A DNA stretch of 64,000 bases from Corynebacterium amycolatum SK46 (GCF_000173655.1 NZ_ABZU01000008.1:1-64000), one strand, 5' to 3'; numbered from the stretch's first letter, positions 44,354 through 54,959 are shown. Numbers and translations are program-made. The notes: generated by a model not told the origin, from the letters alone.

Positions 44354-44872
44354 CTATTTCACACGGAAGATGAATACACGCTGAATGATGAAGTTAATTA
44401 CCGTCGCAACGCCTTGCGCGACGACGAATGCGCCGAACTGTGCCCACTGCGCGTTCCAGCCCCAGGATTCGACGAGCCAGGGCTGCAAGACATTGAAGAT
44501 ACCGACCTGGGTGGCGTAAGTGATCAGGTACAGCACCGCAACTGCCAGCACCTTCTTGGCCGAGGACTTTGACTTGAATGTCCAGCGGCTATTGATGATG
44601 TAGGCCGTAATCGTGCCGAAAACCCAGCCGACCGTCTTGCCCCAGAAGTTGGTCGCCCCGAAGAGGTTGAGCATGATGAACGTCAGGCCGAAGTCCACCA
44701 CCGCCGCGATGACACCGGAGATGATAAAGCGCATCATCTGCACTTTCAGGCCGTGCTCGTCCTTGACCTCCGTCGTCATCGGCGCCGCGGCCGAGTCCTC
44801 TACGACAAAGCCGTTTCCGTGGGAGCCGTTTTCGCGGTTCGGGTTTTCATTTGCTGTTTCATTCGCTGACAC
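44354..44872 (-). CDS. GtrA-family membrane protein
   Basis: A 172-residue protein with about four transmembrane helices of the GtrA family after a 45-residue hydrophilic tail. Family segments are FIISGVIAAVVDFGLTFIML and TAYIINSRWTFKSKS. In mycobacteria the homologue Rv3789 sits next to the arabinan genes and is linked to decaprenyl-phosphoryl-arabinose handling and AftA. A similar role is likely here, since dprE1, dprE2, aftA and emb are 2-7 kb away. It is co-transcribed with glfT2 (18-bp gap). Confidence 0.88.
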   Translation of the reverse strand: MSANETANENPNRENGSHGNGFVVEDSAAAPMTTEVKDEHGLKVQMMRFIISGVIAAVVDFGLTFIMLNLFGATNFWGKTVGWVFGTITAYIINSRWTFKSKSSAKKVLAVAVLYLITYATQVGIFNVLQPWLVESWGWNAQWAQFGAFVVAQGVATVINFIIQRVFIFRVK

Positions 44873-44950
44873 GCCTAGGAATTCTAGGCCACCGGCCAGC
44901 TAACAAACAGCCAGCGCGAACACAAAGAGGCAATAAAGAGGAGAAAAGAA

Positions 44951-45934
44951 CTAACGCCGCAGCGCCTCACGCAGCAGATCCAGCCGCTCCACCGGCGAGA
45001 GTGCATCCTCCCCAGCTAGTCCCAGCGCACTCATCTCCGCCCAGCTAGCCGCTGCCAATTCCTCCACGTCCTCGCCGGATAGCGGGATGCCCTCGTCACT
45101 CTCCCAGCCGAGGCGCTCCATCACATGCGCCGCCACATCATGCCGCAGCTCATCCGAGGTCAGCGCCGCCAAACACAGCAGTTCCACCAACGCCGCATCG
45201 TGCCCGGCCGGGTCTTTCTCGGCGTCCTCTATAGGCAATGCACGCAATCGCTTGACGACGCTCTCCCCCGCCTCCCCGGTCAATTCCAGCGCGGTTGATT
45301 CCGACCTCTGCAGGTCCAGAGCCTGCAACAGGGGCACGAATTCAAACACCCCCGACCTCTCGATGATGTCCACCACATCGGCACGAGCGGTGGCCAACGT
45401 ATTTTGAATAGAGTCCCGTCCGGTCAACTCCCTATTGATTGCGGCAATATCTACCGACTCCTCCGCGTCCACATCCCCCAGTGCGCGGATCGAACCCGAG
45501 CCACCGATGCACAGGGCATCCGGGGTGGCCTCATCGCGGGCAAAAGCTTCCCTGACCTGCAAAGTATGTTCCCACAGCCCCCATTGCCAGATAAGGGTAT
45601 CGCCGGGACTTTGCAGCACCTCGGCGACTGTGGTGGACAGGGGAACATCGACGACTCCAACCGCTGCGGGTCTGCCGCCAGTCACCAACTGCGCCGCAGA
45701 CTCCACCGCAGAGCCGGGCAAATGGAACTTCGTCGGCACGCTTTCGTCGCCCCACCCAAAGATGACCGCTAACACGCGGGACAGGCTTCGCAGATCCATC
45801 TGGTCATTGACCCCGAAGACGCGGTGGGCACTGCACGGTTCTTCCTCTAAAGAGGCACCGATAATGAGCGTGGCCGGTTCCGTGGCCACGCGAACGCCTG
45901 GGAAGGCGACTACGTTATCGGTCTGTGCTGCCAT
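44951..45934 (-). CDS. hypothetical protein, possible pRiA4b Orf3-like N-terminus
   Basis: A 327-residue soluble protein. Residues 30-130 weakly resemble the plasmid pRiA4b ORF-3-like domain (LRSLSRVLAVIFGWGDES, then TLIWQWG), a domain also seen as passenger in some mobile elements. No transposon ends are visible. The C-terminal half is acidic and helical (HDAALVELLCLAALTSDELRHDVAAHVMERLGW). Function unknown. It lies between gtrA and another unknown gene on the same strand. Confidence 0.65.
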   Translation of the reverse strand: MAAQTDNVVAFPGVRVATEPATLIIGASLEEEPCSAHRVFGVNDQMDLRSLSRVLAVIFGWGDESVPTKFHLPGSAVESAAQLVTGGRPAAVGVVDVPLSTTVAEVLQSPGDTLIWQWGLWEHTLQVREAFARDEATPDALCIGGSGSIRALGDVDAEESVDIAAINRELTGRDSIQNTLATARADVVDIIERSGVFEFVPLLQALDLQRSESTALELTGEAGESVVKRLRALPIEDAEKDPAGHDAALVELLCLAALTSDELRHDVAAHVMERLGWESDEGIPLSGEDVEELAAASWAEMSALGLAGEDALSPVERLDLLREALRR

Positions 45935-45985
45935 ACCTCACAGCGTACGCAGGAAAAACAAGGTGGCCTGGATAGCAAAAACCCG

Positions 45986-46606
45986 CTACAATGCGCGCGT
46001 TTTTACCAGTGGAATCTGGCGAGGCTCCGCACCCCACGGCTCTACCAGGTACTTGCGACGCAGGCGCTGCGACTCCACAGCCATCCACTGCGCGACCAGC
46101 TCTTCTACCCCGCGGGCAAGCCCCAGCACCGGTCCTGCGACTTTTTCGCCAACATGCGGAAAATCAATGACCTCCACGTCGTTGACCTTGGGAAACCGCG
46201 GCTCCGTCAGATTTCCCTTGCCGGGCTTGGCCTTCTCTTCCTTCGCGGCGGCGCGCAGCTGTCCGATGTGGTCACGAATGCCGGCCACGGATGCCGGCAG
46301 GTCAATCACCGTGGCCTCCGCCTGTTCAATCGCCTGCGATAGCAGGTCCGCCCCCTCAGCACTCTCAGCACTCTCAGCTGCAGCGTCACCGTCACCATCG
46401 CCCGCAGTCACAGTCGCAACAAAGCAACCGGTGAGCAGATTGGTGGCGGCCTCCAGGGCTCCGTCGTCAAGCGGATCGACCAGCCATGCACCCGACAACC
46501 TCTCACCTGCAAAGGACGGCGAGAGCTCCACATGCCAAATGACAACGGGCGATGTGGAACTACATACGGCAAGGGTCTGCGGAGTAGCAGCGGGCGTGGA
46601 CGTCAT
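45986..46606 (-). CDS. hypothetical protein
   Basis: A 206-residue soluble protein with an Asp/Ala/Glu-rich middle (VTAGDGDGDAAAESAESAEGAD) and a basic C-terminal part. I do not recognise the family. The ATG at 46606 is chosen because further upstream the frame is the shadow of the divergent small gene at 46659. It precedes the 44951-45934 gene on the same strand with a 51-bp gap, so both may form a two-gene unit. Confidence 0.6.
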   Translation of the reverse strand: MTSTPAATPQTLAVCSSTSPVVIWHVELSPSFAGERLSGAWLVDPLDDGALEAATNLLTGCFVATVTAGDGDGDAAAESAESAEGADLLSQAIEQAEATVIDLPASVAGIRDHIGQLRAAAKEEKAKPGKGNLTEPRFPKVNDVEVIDFPHVGEKVAGPVLGLARGVEELVAQWMAVESQRLRRKYLVEPWGAEPRQIPLVKTRAL

Positions 46607-46658
46607 GAGGTTGATGGTATCGCGAGTGGCGGATCCCACGCGGGGTAGCCTGTATCGC

Positions 46659-46886
46659 ATGTTCGACTTTTTTAAGAAGAAGCCGCGCGAAACCATCAAT
46701 ATGGCCGCCGAGTACACCAATACCCCGCTGTCGAACCAGATGGTCATGCTGTTTGCCGAGGAACTGCCCATCCTCGACAGCAAGGAACGCGCACAGGTCT
46801 ACCGCGCACTCGAGGCCTACGACGGCCCGCAAATCACCTCGCAGGAAATGCTGCCGGAAGAGATCCGAAAGATTATGGATCTATAG
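46659..46886 (+). CDS. small conserved-looking protein, unknown
   Basis: A 75-residue protein opening with [11 protein letters not shown] and ending in a helical, acidic region ([24 protein letters not shown]...[10 protein letters not shown]). Codon use is like the neighbours, and the frame fits a gap that would otherwise lack a plus-strand gene. It is divergent from 45986-46606 and about 110 bp upstream of dprE1. No family recognised. Confidence 0.6.
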   Translation: MFDFFKKKPRETINMAAEYTNTPLSNQMVMLFAEELPILDSKERAQVYRALEAYDGPQITSQEMLPEEIRKIMDL

Positions 46887-46999
46887 TCTCTCCGTACATT
46901 TCGCTCGCTTTTCGACGGACCGTGCACGGCCCCAAGCGTGACCAACACCTCGGAGCGTCACGGGCGACGGAGCCGGTGCAAAGGGGTAGCCTAGCCTTG

Positions 47000-48469
47000 A
47001 TGTCCACTAACACTAACGGCAAGTCCAGCACCGATGCTTCGAACGGTGCCTACGGAGCCGTACACACAGAAGCCAGGACCCTGACCGGTTGGGGTCGTAC
47101 CGCCCCCGCTAAGTCCCAGGTGCTGTCGACGCCGGACTTGGATGAAATCGTTAACGCCGTCAAGGCTGTCGCAGACCAGAACTCCGACAAGCCTGCCCAC
47201 CTGCGCCGCGGTGTAATTGCCCGCGGTATGGGCCGCTCTTACGGCGACCCCGCCCAGAACTCGGGCGGTCTGGTCATCGACATGCAGAAGCTCAACAAGA
47301 TTCACTCCATTGACCAGGAGTCGGCGATTGTTGATGTCGACGGCGGTGTCACGCTGGACCAGCTGATGAAGGCCGCACTGCCCTACGGCCTGTGGGTGCC
47401 GGTGCTGCCGGGTACCCGCCAGGTGACCATCGGTGGTGCCATTGGTCCGGATATTCACGGTAAGAACCACCACTCTGCAGGTTCCTTCGGCAACCACGTG
47501 CTGTCAATGGAGCTACTGGTCGCTGACGGCCGCATCCTGCACCTCGAGCCGGAGGGCTCCGCGGACGACCCGGACGGCAAGCTGTTCTGGGCAACTGTCG
47601 GCGGCATGGGCCTGACCGGCATTATTGTCCGCGCTCGGATCAAGATGACCAAGACCGAGACGGCTTACTTCATCGCTGACGGCGACATGACCCACACTCT
47701 GGACGAAACCATCGAGTTCCACTCCGATGGCTCCGAGGAGAACTTCACTTACTCCTCCGCGTGGTTCGATGCCATCTCGCCGGAGCCGAAGCTGGGACGC
47801 GCCGCAATTTCCCGCGGTTCGCTGGCAACCCTGGCTCAGCTGGAGGAATACGCCCCGAAGCTGGCCAAGGATCCGCTGAAGTTCAACGCTCCGCAGCTGG
47901 TGACCGTGCCGGATATCTTCCCGTCCTTCACCATGAACAAGCTGACCATGATCAGCATTGGTGAGCTGTGGTGGCTGAAGTCCGGTACCTACCGCAACCA
48001 GGTGCAGAACCTCACGCAGTTCTACCAGCCGCTGGATCTCATCGGCGAGTGGAACCGTGGCTATGGCTCCAAGGGCTTCCTGCAGTACCAGTTCGTTGTC
48101 CCGCGCGAGGCCGTCGAGCCGTTCAAGGAGATTGTCCGCGATATCCAGCGCTCCGGCCACTACTCAGCACTAAACGTGTTCAAGCTGTTCGGCGAGGGTA
48201 ACCGCGCTCCACTGTCCTACCCGATGCCGGGTTGGAACGTCTGCGTGGACTTCCCAATCAAGCCGGGTCTCGGCCAGTTCCTGGACGACCTCGACCGTCG
48301 CGTCATGGAGTTCGGCGGCCGCCTCTACCTGGCCAAGGAGTCGCGCACTTCCGCCGCTAACTTCCACCAGATGTACCCCGAGATGCAGAGCTGGCTGGAC
48401 ACCCGCAATGAGATCGACCCGCACGGTGTCTTCGCCTCTGACATGTCTCGCCGACTGGAACTGCACTAA
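47000..48469 (+). CDS. dprE1: decaprenylphosphoryl-beta-D-ribose oxidase DprE1
   Basis: A 489-residue FAD enzyme of the VAO family that oxidises decaprenyl-phosphoryl-ribose, first half of the epimerisation to the arabinan donor. FAD-binding features are [16 protein letters not shown] and [28 protein letters not shown]. The substrate domain contains [26 protein letters not shown], in which Cys415 is the residue covalently attacked by benzothiazinones in mycobacteria. The ATG at 47000 is chosen; the frame is open to 46922. It is followed by dprE2 after 25 bp. Confidence 0.95.
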   Translation: MSTNTNGKSSTDASNGAYGAVHTEARTLTGWGRTAPAKSQVLSTPDLDEIVNAVKAVADQNSDKPAHLRRGVIARGMGRSYGDPAQNSGGLVIDMQKLNKIHSIDQESAIVDVDGGVTLDQLMKAALPYGLWVPVLPGTRQVTIGGAIGPDIHGKNHHSAGSFGNHVLSMELLVADGRILHLEPEGSADDPDGKLFWATVGGMGLTGIIVRARIKMTKTETAYFIADGDMTHTLDETIEFHSDGSEENFTYSSAWFDAISPEPKLGRAAISRGSLATLAQLEEYAPKLAKDPLKFNAPQLVTVPDIFPSFTMNKLTMISIGELWWLKSGTYRNQVQNLTQFYQPLDLIGEWNRGYGSKGFLQYQFVVPREAVEPFKEIVRDIQRSGHYSALNVFKLFGEGNRAPLSYPMPGWNVCVDFPIKPGLGQFLDDLDRRVMEFGGRLYLAKESRTSAANFHQMYPEMQSWLDTRNEIDPHGVFASDMSRRLELH

Positions 48470-48494
48470 AAGAACCGAGAGGATTTAAGCCCCA

Positions 48495-49256
48495 ATGATT
48501 AATGCTGTAGGCGCTGCCCAGTCCATTCTGCTGCTCGGCGGCACCAGTGAAATCGGTCTGGCTATTACCGCCGAGTTCCTGAAGAAGGGCCCGGCCAAGG
48601 TCATCCTGGCTTCCCTGCCGAACGATCCGCTGCGCGAGGCTTCCGCTGAGAAGATGAAGGCCGCCGGTGCTTCCGAGGTGGTCACCCTCGACTTCGACGC
48701 AACGGACTTCGACTCCCACCCGGAGGTCGTCGATAAGGCATTTGCCGACGGCGACGTGGACATCTGCATCGTCGCGTTTGGCATGCTTGGCGACGCCGAG
48801 GAGCTCTGGCAGAACCAGCGCAAGGCCGTCCTGGCTGCGAACATCAACTACACCGGTGCGGTGTCGATGGGTGTTCTGGTTGGTCAGAAGTTCAAGGCTC
48901 AGGGTCATGGCCAGTTCATTGCCATGTCCTCCGTTGCTGGCGAGCGCGTGCGTCGCTCCAACTTTGTCTACGGTTCCACCAAGGCCGGCCTGGATGGTTT
49001 CTACCTGAACCTGGGTGAGGCTCTGGAGGAGTACGGCGTGAAGACCCTGGTTATCCGCCCTGGTCAGGTCCGTACCCGCATGTCCGCTGACGTGGACGAG
49101 GCTCCGCTGACTGTGAACAAGGAAGATGTCGCCAAGCTCGCGGTGAAGTCCGTCGAGGCGGGCAAGACCCTGGTCTGGGCTCCGCCGGCATTCCAGCTGG
49201 TGATGATGGTGCTGAAGCACATTCCGCGCCCAATCTTCAAGAAGCTGCCGATTTAA
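48495..49256 (+). CDS. dprE2: decaprenylphosphoryl-2-keto-ribose reductase DprE2
   Basis: A 253-residue short-chain dehydrogenase that reduces the DprE1 product to decaprenyl-phosphoryl-arabinose. The cofactor motif is [13 protein letters not shown], the catalytic Ser is in [11 protein letters not shown], and Tyr-Lys are in [13 protein letters not shown]. It forms an operon with dprE1 and probably continues into aftA after 110 bp. Confidence 0.95.
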   Translation: MINAVGAAQSILLLGGTSEIGLAITAEFLKKGPAKVILASLPNDPLREASAEKMKAAGASEVVTLDFDATDFDSHPEVVDKAFADGDVDICIVAFGMLGDAEELWQNQRKAVLAANINYTGAVSMGVLVGQKFKAQGHGQFIAMSSVAGERVRRSNFVYGSTKAGLDGFYLNLGEALEEYGVKTLVIRPGQVRTRMSADVDEAPLTVNKEDVAKLAVKSVEAGKTLVWAPPAFQLVMMVLKHIPRPIFKKLPI

Positions 49257-49366
49257 GAGCGCGTTTCGAAGGACTCGATGAAACTTGGCGGGGCTTGACG
49301 GGCTGACGTACCCACCTTTAGCTCCGCCGTTCGTCGGAGTCCGATTCCTGTGCAAAACTTGAGGGC

Positions 49367-51388
49367 ATGGTAGACAAGCAGGCCGAAACCTCGAGTGCTG
49401 ACACCACAGGTGCCGACATCACTAGCGCCAACACAACGGGCGCACGACCCTATAGTGAGCTGGCTGACGAAGACCGTTATGAGATCTTCAATGACGACCA
49501 GCTCTCCCTCAAGGCTGCCCTCCTCTACCTGGTCGCAGCGCTTGTGGGCGGTTCGGTTATCGCTCTGGCGTCCTGGTTTGTGTTCCACCGCCTGTCACTG
49601 CCTGCCTTTGGCGGCTCGCAGCTGACCAGGTCGGTCGCAACAGCGCTGATTGTCATCACACTGACGCTCACCACTGTCCTGCTGTATTTTTTCGCCACCA
49701 AGGGCAAAGACAATCGCCCCCGATGGCTAACGTGGTTGACATACCTAATGGCTTACATGTCACCGGCCATTTTGGTGGTCTCTGCCGTCGGCCTGCCGCT
49801 GGGCTCGACCAAGCTGTGGCTGGACGGCCTGTCTGTCGACCAGGAGTTCCGCACTGAATACCTCACCAGGATGGCTGCGGAGCCTGGCCTGCACGACATG
49901 TCGTACATCGACATCCCGTCTTTCTACCCCGCTGGTTGGTTCTTCCTGGGCGGACGCCTGGCCAATATTCTTGGCATTGCCGGCTGGGAGGTCTTCCAGC
50001 CCTGGGCGTTGATTACACTCGCCGCTGCTGGCTGTGTTTTGGTCCCGGTGTGGCAACGCCTGAGCGGCTCCCTGCCCGTGGCCACTGGCATTGCGCTGAC
50101 AACCGCGGCGGTCGCTCTGGCCACTGTTGCCGATGAGCCTTACGCCGCAGTCGTTGCTATGGGTCTTCCGGCGATGACTGTGATGGCCTGGCGCGGTCTC
50201 ACCGGCGCTTGGTCCGCCATGTTTGGCGTGCTCGTCTTCCTGGGTATTTCTGCGACTTTCTACACTCTTTACACTGCCGTCGGCGCGCTTATTGTGGTCG
50301 TGTTGGCCGTGGTCGCGTGGACGTCGTCAAGCTCGTGGATGCCTGTAGTGCGCCTGATTATTATGGGCGTGGGATCGATGCTGATTGCGGCGACGGTGTG
50401 GGGTCCGTACATGCTGGCGGTTGCGACGGGGGCACCGCGCTCGGGCGCGACAGCGACGCATTACCTGCCGCCGGAGGGCGCGCAGCTGCCTTTGCCGATG
50501 TTCGCCGCCAGCGTAATCGGTGTGCTGTGTTTCATCGGTGTCGTGCGCATGCTGGTCAGCGCCACAGAGCCGGATGCGCGTGCTCTCGGCCTGGGCACGC
50601 TGGTGCTCTATGGCTGGGTAGTGGCCTCGATGGTGGCGACGTTGCTCGGACGCACGCTGCTGGGGTTTCGCCTCACCGCACCGATTACGTTCATGTTGAT
50701 TGCGGCTGGTGTGGTCGCGCTTGCCGACGCCCGTCTCAACGGCATCGAGAAGTACTGGCCGCAGGCGACACCAGCTCACATTGCCAAGCGTGTTTCCGCG
50801 GTAATGGCGGCAGTCTTGCTGCTGGCGGGCATTGGCTACGCGCAGTCGATTCCGAATAAGTTGCATGGCGCCATCGACTTGGCTCATACCGACACTGACG
50901 GTAACGGCGAGCGCGCGGACCGCTTCCCACCGAACGCCGGGGCGTGGTACTCAGCGGTGGACCAAACGCTGAAGGAGGCAGGGCTCGATCCGGCCCAGAC
51001 AGTGGTGCTGACGGATGAGAAAAATTTCCAGGCACTCTACCCCTGGTACGGATTCCAGGCACTGACCAGCCACTACGCTAACCCACTGGGTGAGTTTGAC
51101 CGCCGTAATCAGGCATTGGAGGAATGGTCGGAGATTCGCGACCCCGATGAGCTCGTGCAGGCAATGGTCGAAACACCGTGGCGCGGACCAGATGCCATTG
51201 TGCTGCGGGGCGAGGTTGAGACGTCTGATGGCGAGGATGCCGCGCCACTGACGTTGGACATCGCGGATGATATCTATCCGAACAATCCGAATGTGGTCTT
51301 CCGGAGCCTGAATTTTGCCCGCTCTGCATTTGAGAAGCACTGGCAGCTAAACCAGGTCGGCCCGTTCGTAGTGGCGGTTCGCAAGTAG
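49367..51388 (+). CDS. aftA: galactan 5-O-arabinofuranosyltransferase AftA
   Basis: A 673-residue GT-C membrane glycosyltransferase that adds the first arabinofuranose residues to galactan. It has about eleven hydrophobic helices in the first 500 residues. Short conserved loops include LTRMAAEPGLHDMSYIDIPSFYPAGWFFLGGR, containing the Asp of the GT-C active site. A C-terminal extracytoplasmic domain follows. Genomic order dprE1-dprE2-aftA-emb is the standard arabinan locus. A 14-bp tandem duplication starts just before its stop codon. Confidence 0.93.
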   Translation: MVDKQAETSSADTTGADITSANTTGARPYSELADEDRYEIFNDDQLSLKAALLYLVAALVGGSVIALASWFVFHRLSLPAFGGSQLTRSVATALIVITLTLTTVLLYFFATKGKDNRPRWLTWLTYLMAYMSPAILVVSAVGLPLGSTKLWLDGLSVDQEFRTEYLTRMAAEPGLHDMSYIDIPSFYPAGWFFLGGRLANILGIAGWEVFQPWALITLAAAGCVLVPVWQRLSGSLPVATGIALTTAAVALATVADEPYAAVVAMGLPAMTVMAWRGLTGAWSAMFGVLVFLGISATFYTLYTAVGALIVVVLAVVAWTSSSSWMPVVRLIIMGVGSMLIAATVWGPYMLAVATGAPRSGATATHYLPPEGAQLPLPMFAASVIGVLCFIGVVRMLVSATEPDARALGLGTLVLYGWVVASMVATLLGRTLLGFRLTAPITFMLIAAGVVALADARLNGIEKYWPQATPAHIAKRVSAVMAAVLLLAGIGYAQSIPNKLHGAIDLAHTDTDGNGERADRFPPNAGAWYSAVDQTLKEAGLDPAQTVVLTDEKNFQALYPWYGFQALTSHYANPLGEFDRRNQALEEWSEIRDPDELVQAMVETPWRGPDAIVLRGEVETSDGEDAAPLTLDIADDIYPNNPNVVFRSLNFARSAFEKHWQLNQVGPFVVAVRK

Positions 51389-51405
51389 GTATTCGCAAGT
51401 AGGTA
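51378..51405 (+). repeat. 14-bp tandem duplication at the aftA stop
   Basis: TTCGCAAGTAGGTA occurs twice directly in tandem, at 51378 and 51392. The first copy contains the aftA stop codon, so the protein is not changed. It looks like a recent slippage product. Confidence 0.7.
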
Positions 51406-51520
51406 TTGGGCGGCTATCCCCTGCTGTAAACGTGATTCCTGTTACTAATGTGGAAACTGTGATGTAACTTTCGCGTTGCAAACTCAAAGAAAAACGCCAA
51501 TTACCGTAGTATCTTTCCTT

Positions 51521-54500
51521 GTGACTGCCGAAACTAAAGAAATCAAAGAAAGTGTCGACGGCTCACCCGAAGTGACCATCGACCGCGTGGAGAGACCGCC
51601 TATGGACGGCCCCTCTCCTACGACACTGACTCGTTGGACAGCGATTATCGCTGGAATCGTCGGTTTCATTTGCTTTGTCATCACACCGTTCCTCCCGGTC
51701 GTGAATACTCAGTCCTCCGTGTCTTGGCCTCAGCGCGACACACTGAACTCAGTGGATGCACCGCTTATGGCGCAGGCACCGTTGGATTTGAGCGTCAATC
51801 TGCCTCTGTCGCTGACGGATGAACTCTCCGACAAGCGGACGACCCTGTTGTCGACTATCCCGCCGACCGCGGATAAGCCGACCAAGCGGGGTCTGATGGT
51901 GCGTTCGGGCAAGGACGGCCTCGACGTCATTCTGCGCGACAGCGTGGTGATGAGCCTGGATAAGAAGGAGCTTGCCAGCAACAAGGGCAAGATCCTGGAG
52001 ATCCGCTCAAACGAGCATGAGACCACCGTCAACATCGACGGCGCCAAGAACGCCGACGGTGAGAAGCTCACCGCCACCGTACAGGGCGATTACCGTCCGC
52101 AGGTCACCGGTATCTACACTGACCTGCCCGCTGACGGCGACGCGGCCAAAGCGGTAGCCGATGGACTCGATGTCCACATGAACATCGACTCCCGCTACAC
52201 CTCACATCCGACAGTGGTGAAGTACATCGTCATGTACTTGGGTCTGCTTCTGACACTGGCGTCCCTGGTCGCGTTGGCTCGCATTGACCGTATCGACGGC
52301 TCCTCCTTTACCCCACTGTTCAAGCGTGGCGCGTTGAAGCCAACTCCGCTAGACCTTCTGGTCGGCGCGATTCTGGTCGTTTGGCACTTCATCGGTGCAA
52401 ATACCTCCGATGACGGTTACATCTTCACTATGGCGCGCGTGTCCGAGCATTCGGGTTACATGGCGAACTACTACCGCTGGTTCGGTGCTCCTGAGTCACC
52501 ATTCGGCAGCCCGTACTACGACCTACTTTCCCTGATGGTGAAGGTCTCGACCGCATCTGTGTGGATGCGTCTGCCTGCGCTGTTGTCCGCACTATTGGTG
52601 TGGTTCATTATTTCCCGCATGGTCATCCCAAGGCTCGGCGATCAGATTTCCCAGCGCCGAGTGGCCTACTGGTCTGCTGCCGGTGTGCTGCTGGCCTTCT
52701 GGCTGCCGTACAACAACGGCCTGCGCCCGGAACCGGTCATCGCTCTGGGTTCCCTGCTGACCTGGGTATTCATCGAGCGCGCAATTCTAACTCGACGCCT
52801 GTTGCCAGCTGCAGTCGCAGTGGTTATCGCCACGCTGGCACTGGGTTCGGGTCCAACGGGCCTGATGGCAGTCGCCGCCCTGCTCGCGGGTATTCCGATG
52901 CTGGTGCGCATTGTCGTTGAGAGGCACAAGGCTCTCGGCGGTGGCTGGCAGGCCCCATTGATGCAGATTGCTCCGTTCCTGGCCGCGGGCACAGCCATTT
53001 TGGTGGGTGTCTTCGGCGACCAGACGCTGGCCACAGTGCGCGAGTCCATTCGCGTACGCAGCATCATTGGCCCATCGGAGCCCTGGTACAACGAATACGT
53101 TCGCTACTACTGGTTGGTACTGCAGTCAGTTGACGGCTCTTTCCCACGCCGCTTCCCGGTCTTGATTGCACTCACGTGCTTGGGCATCACAATTGCCGCG
53201 CTGCTCCGTCACCGCACCGTTCCGGGGGCTCTGGCAGGCCCGTCGGCACGCCTGGTGTTCATGTTCATCGGCACCATGTTCTTCCTGACCTTCACCCCGA
53301 CGAAGTGGACTCACCACTTCGGCGTGTACGCGGGCATCGCGGCTGCTCTGGCAGCGCTTGCTTCCATGGCAATCAGCCACTGGGTAGCAGGCAACCCTCG
53401 CAACCAGCTGTTCTTTGCCGGTGGATTCACCTTCATCCTCGCTTTCTCGCTGATGGGTATTAACGGCTGGTGGTATGTCTCCTCCTACGGTGTGCCGTGG
53501 TTCGACAAGACCATTCAGTTGCGCGGCCACCAGCTGGGTTCAGCAGTATTGGCTCTGGCCTTGCTACTGCTGCTGGCTGGTGCCGTAATGAACTTCGTCC
53601 AGGAATTCCGCACCGAGCCGAAGTCGCAGGAAAAGTCGGCACGCGTGCGCCGTATCAATGCAGTTGCATCGTCCCCGATTGCGGTGACGACGCTGCTGGT
53701 GACGATGTTCATGGTGGCTTCGCTGGGCAAGGGCGCAGTCTCGCAGTACCCGGCATACTCGGTCGCCTCAGGAAATATCCGCTCCTTGGCTGGTCAGACA
53801 TGTAATCTGGCGAGCGATGTGCTGATGGAAACCGATCCGAACGATGGCTTCCTGAATACCGTCGATGGCAAGCCGCTAGCGAAATCGCTGCGCGGTAGCG
53901 GCAAGAACCGTGGCTTCGACCCGAACGGCGTCCCGTCAAACATGAAGGCCGAAGCTGTGGACACCAGCCAGAGCCAGGCAAGTACTGCCGACACTGATGA
54001 TCAGTCTACTGATCCGGAAGCCACAGTTGAGGGCGGTTCCGCGTCGGGCACCGACGGCGGCAAGCGCGCCGACAAGGGTGTCAACGGCTCGCAGGTCGAG
54101 CTGCCATTTGGTTTGAATCCGGATAAGGTGCCGGTGCTTGGCTCCTACTCCGAGGACATTCAGCGTCCTGCAAACCTGGAAACTTCCTGGTTCCAGCTAC
54201 CTGAGATTGACGAGGACCATCCGCTACTCGTCGTATCGGCGGCCGGCCGTATCTTCCACCACGACATCAACGGTGTGGCTCAGCCGGGTCGCAAGCTGGT
54301 GGCACAGTACGGTCGCAAGGGCGGCGACGAGGATGGCTTCGAGGTCCTCTCCGAGTCGGAGCCGATTGATATCGGCCCTGCTCCGACCTGGCGTAACCTG
54401 CGCTTCCTGACCGAGGAGATCCCAGAGGGAGCCACCGCTGTGCGACTGGTCGCGGAGGACAATGACGTCTCCGAGGATCAGTGGCTGGCGCTGACCCCGC

Positions 54501-54919
54501 CTCGCCTGGCCGAGCTGCAGTCGATGACTGATGTCATTTCGCCGGAAACTGCGACTATCCCGGACTGGCCGGTTGCCTTCCAGTTCCCGTGCCAGCGTCC
54601 GTTCGACCACTACGCCGGTGTCGCGGAGCTTCCGGAGTACCGCATCACTCCGGACCGTGGTCTGAAGGTCGTCGGCGCAGATGTCTGGCAGTCGGTCGAT
54701 GGCGGTGGTCCGCTCGGATTCTCCGACGCTGTGAATGAGGCTACGTCCGTACCGACTTACCTCAAGAACGACTGGCGCCGCGACTGGGGTTCCGTCGAGA
54801 AGCTCTCGCCGCGTCCGAATAAGGACAAGGTCAAGCCGGATGTCGCCGAAATTGAGTATGAAGATATCACTCACTCGGGTCTATACTCGCCCGGGAAGAT
54901 GATTGTGAAGGATCCCTAG
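51521..54919 (+). CDS. emb: arabinofuranosyltransferase Emb (EmbC/EmbB type)
   Basis: A membrane arabinosyltransferase of about 1132 residues that extends the arabinan of arabinogalactan. It has about thirteen helices. The GT-C Asp-Asp motif is in ANTSDDGYIFTMARVSEHSGYMANYYRWFG, the segment targeted by ethambutol-linked changes in mycobacteria. A large C-terminal carbohydrate-binding region with a Ser/Thr/Asp linker follows. The start is uncertain: GTG 51521 lies 7 bp after a TAGTAT box, which would give a leaderless mRNA, while the frame is open to a TTG at 51476. Corynebacteria have one Emb, unlike the three of mycobacteria. Confidence 0.93.
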   Translation: MTAETKEIKESVDGSPEVTIDRVERPPMDGPSPTTLTRWTAIIAGIVGFICFVITPFLPVVNTQSSVSWPQRDTLNSVDAPLMAQAPLDLSVNLPLSLTDELSDKRTTLLSTIPPTADKPTKRGLMVRSGKDGLDVILRDSVVMSLDKKELASNKGKILEIRSNEHETTVNIDGAKNADGEKLTATVQGDYRPQVTGIYTDLPADGDAAKAVADGLDVHMNIDSRYTSHPTVVKYIVMYLGLLLTLASLVALARIDRIDGSSFTPLFKRGALKPTPLDLLVGAILVVWHFIGANTSDDGYIFTMARVSEHSGYMANYYRWFGAPESPFGSPYYDLLSLMVKVSTASVWMRLPALLSALLVWFIISRMVIPRLGDQISQRRVAYWSAAGVLLAFWLPYNNGLRPEPVIALGSLLTWVFIERAILTRRLLPAAVAVVIATLALGSGPTGLMAVAALLAGIPMLVRIVVERHKALGGGWQAPLMQIAPFLAAGTAILVGVFGDQTLATVRESIRVRSIIGPSEPWYNEYVRYYWLVLQSVDGSFPRRFPVLIALTCLGITIAALLRHRTVPGALAGPSARLVFMFIGTMFFLTFTPTKWTHHFGVYAGIAAALAALASMAISHWVAGNPRNQLFFAGGFTFILAFSLMGINGWWYVSSYGVPWFDKTIQLRGHQLGSAVLALALLLLLAGAVMNFVQEFRTEPKSQEKSARVRRINAVASSPIAVTTLLVTMFMVASLGKGAVSQYPAYSVASGNIRSLAGQTCNLASDVLMETDPNDGFLNTVDGKPLAKSLRGSGKNRGFDPNGVPSNMKAEAVDTSQSQASTADTDDQSTDPEATVEGGSASGTDGGKRADKGVNGSQVELPFGLNPDKVPVLGSYSEDIQRPANLETSWFQLPEIDEDHPLLVVSAAGRIFHHDINGVAQPGRKLVAQYGRKGGDEDGFEVLSESEPIDIGPAPTWRNLRFLTEEIPEGATAVRLVAEDNDVSEDQWLALTPPRLAELQSMTDVISPETATIPDWPVAFQFPCQRPFDHYAGVAELPEYRITPDRGLKVVGADVWQSVDGGGPLGFSDAVNEATSVPTYLKNDWRRDWGSVEKLSPRPNKDKVKPDVAEIEYEDITHSGLYSPGKMIVKDP

Positions 54920-54959
54920 GCGAAAGAGCCTCGGCGCTTCCTTCACCTAAGGAGCCCGA

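Noticed and set aside
44951..45934. Transposon passenger gene (IS1096 TnpR-like)
   Set aside because: Resemblance is limited to a weak N-terminal match; no transposase and no terminal inverted repeats nearby.
45435..46886. 483-codon plus-strand frame
   Set aside because: Most of it is antisense to two minus-strand genes; only the last 75 codons (46659-46886) look real and were kept.
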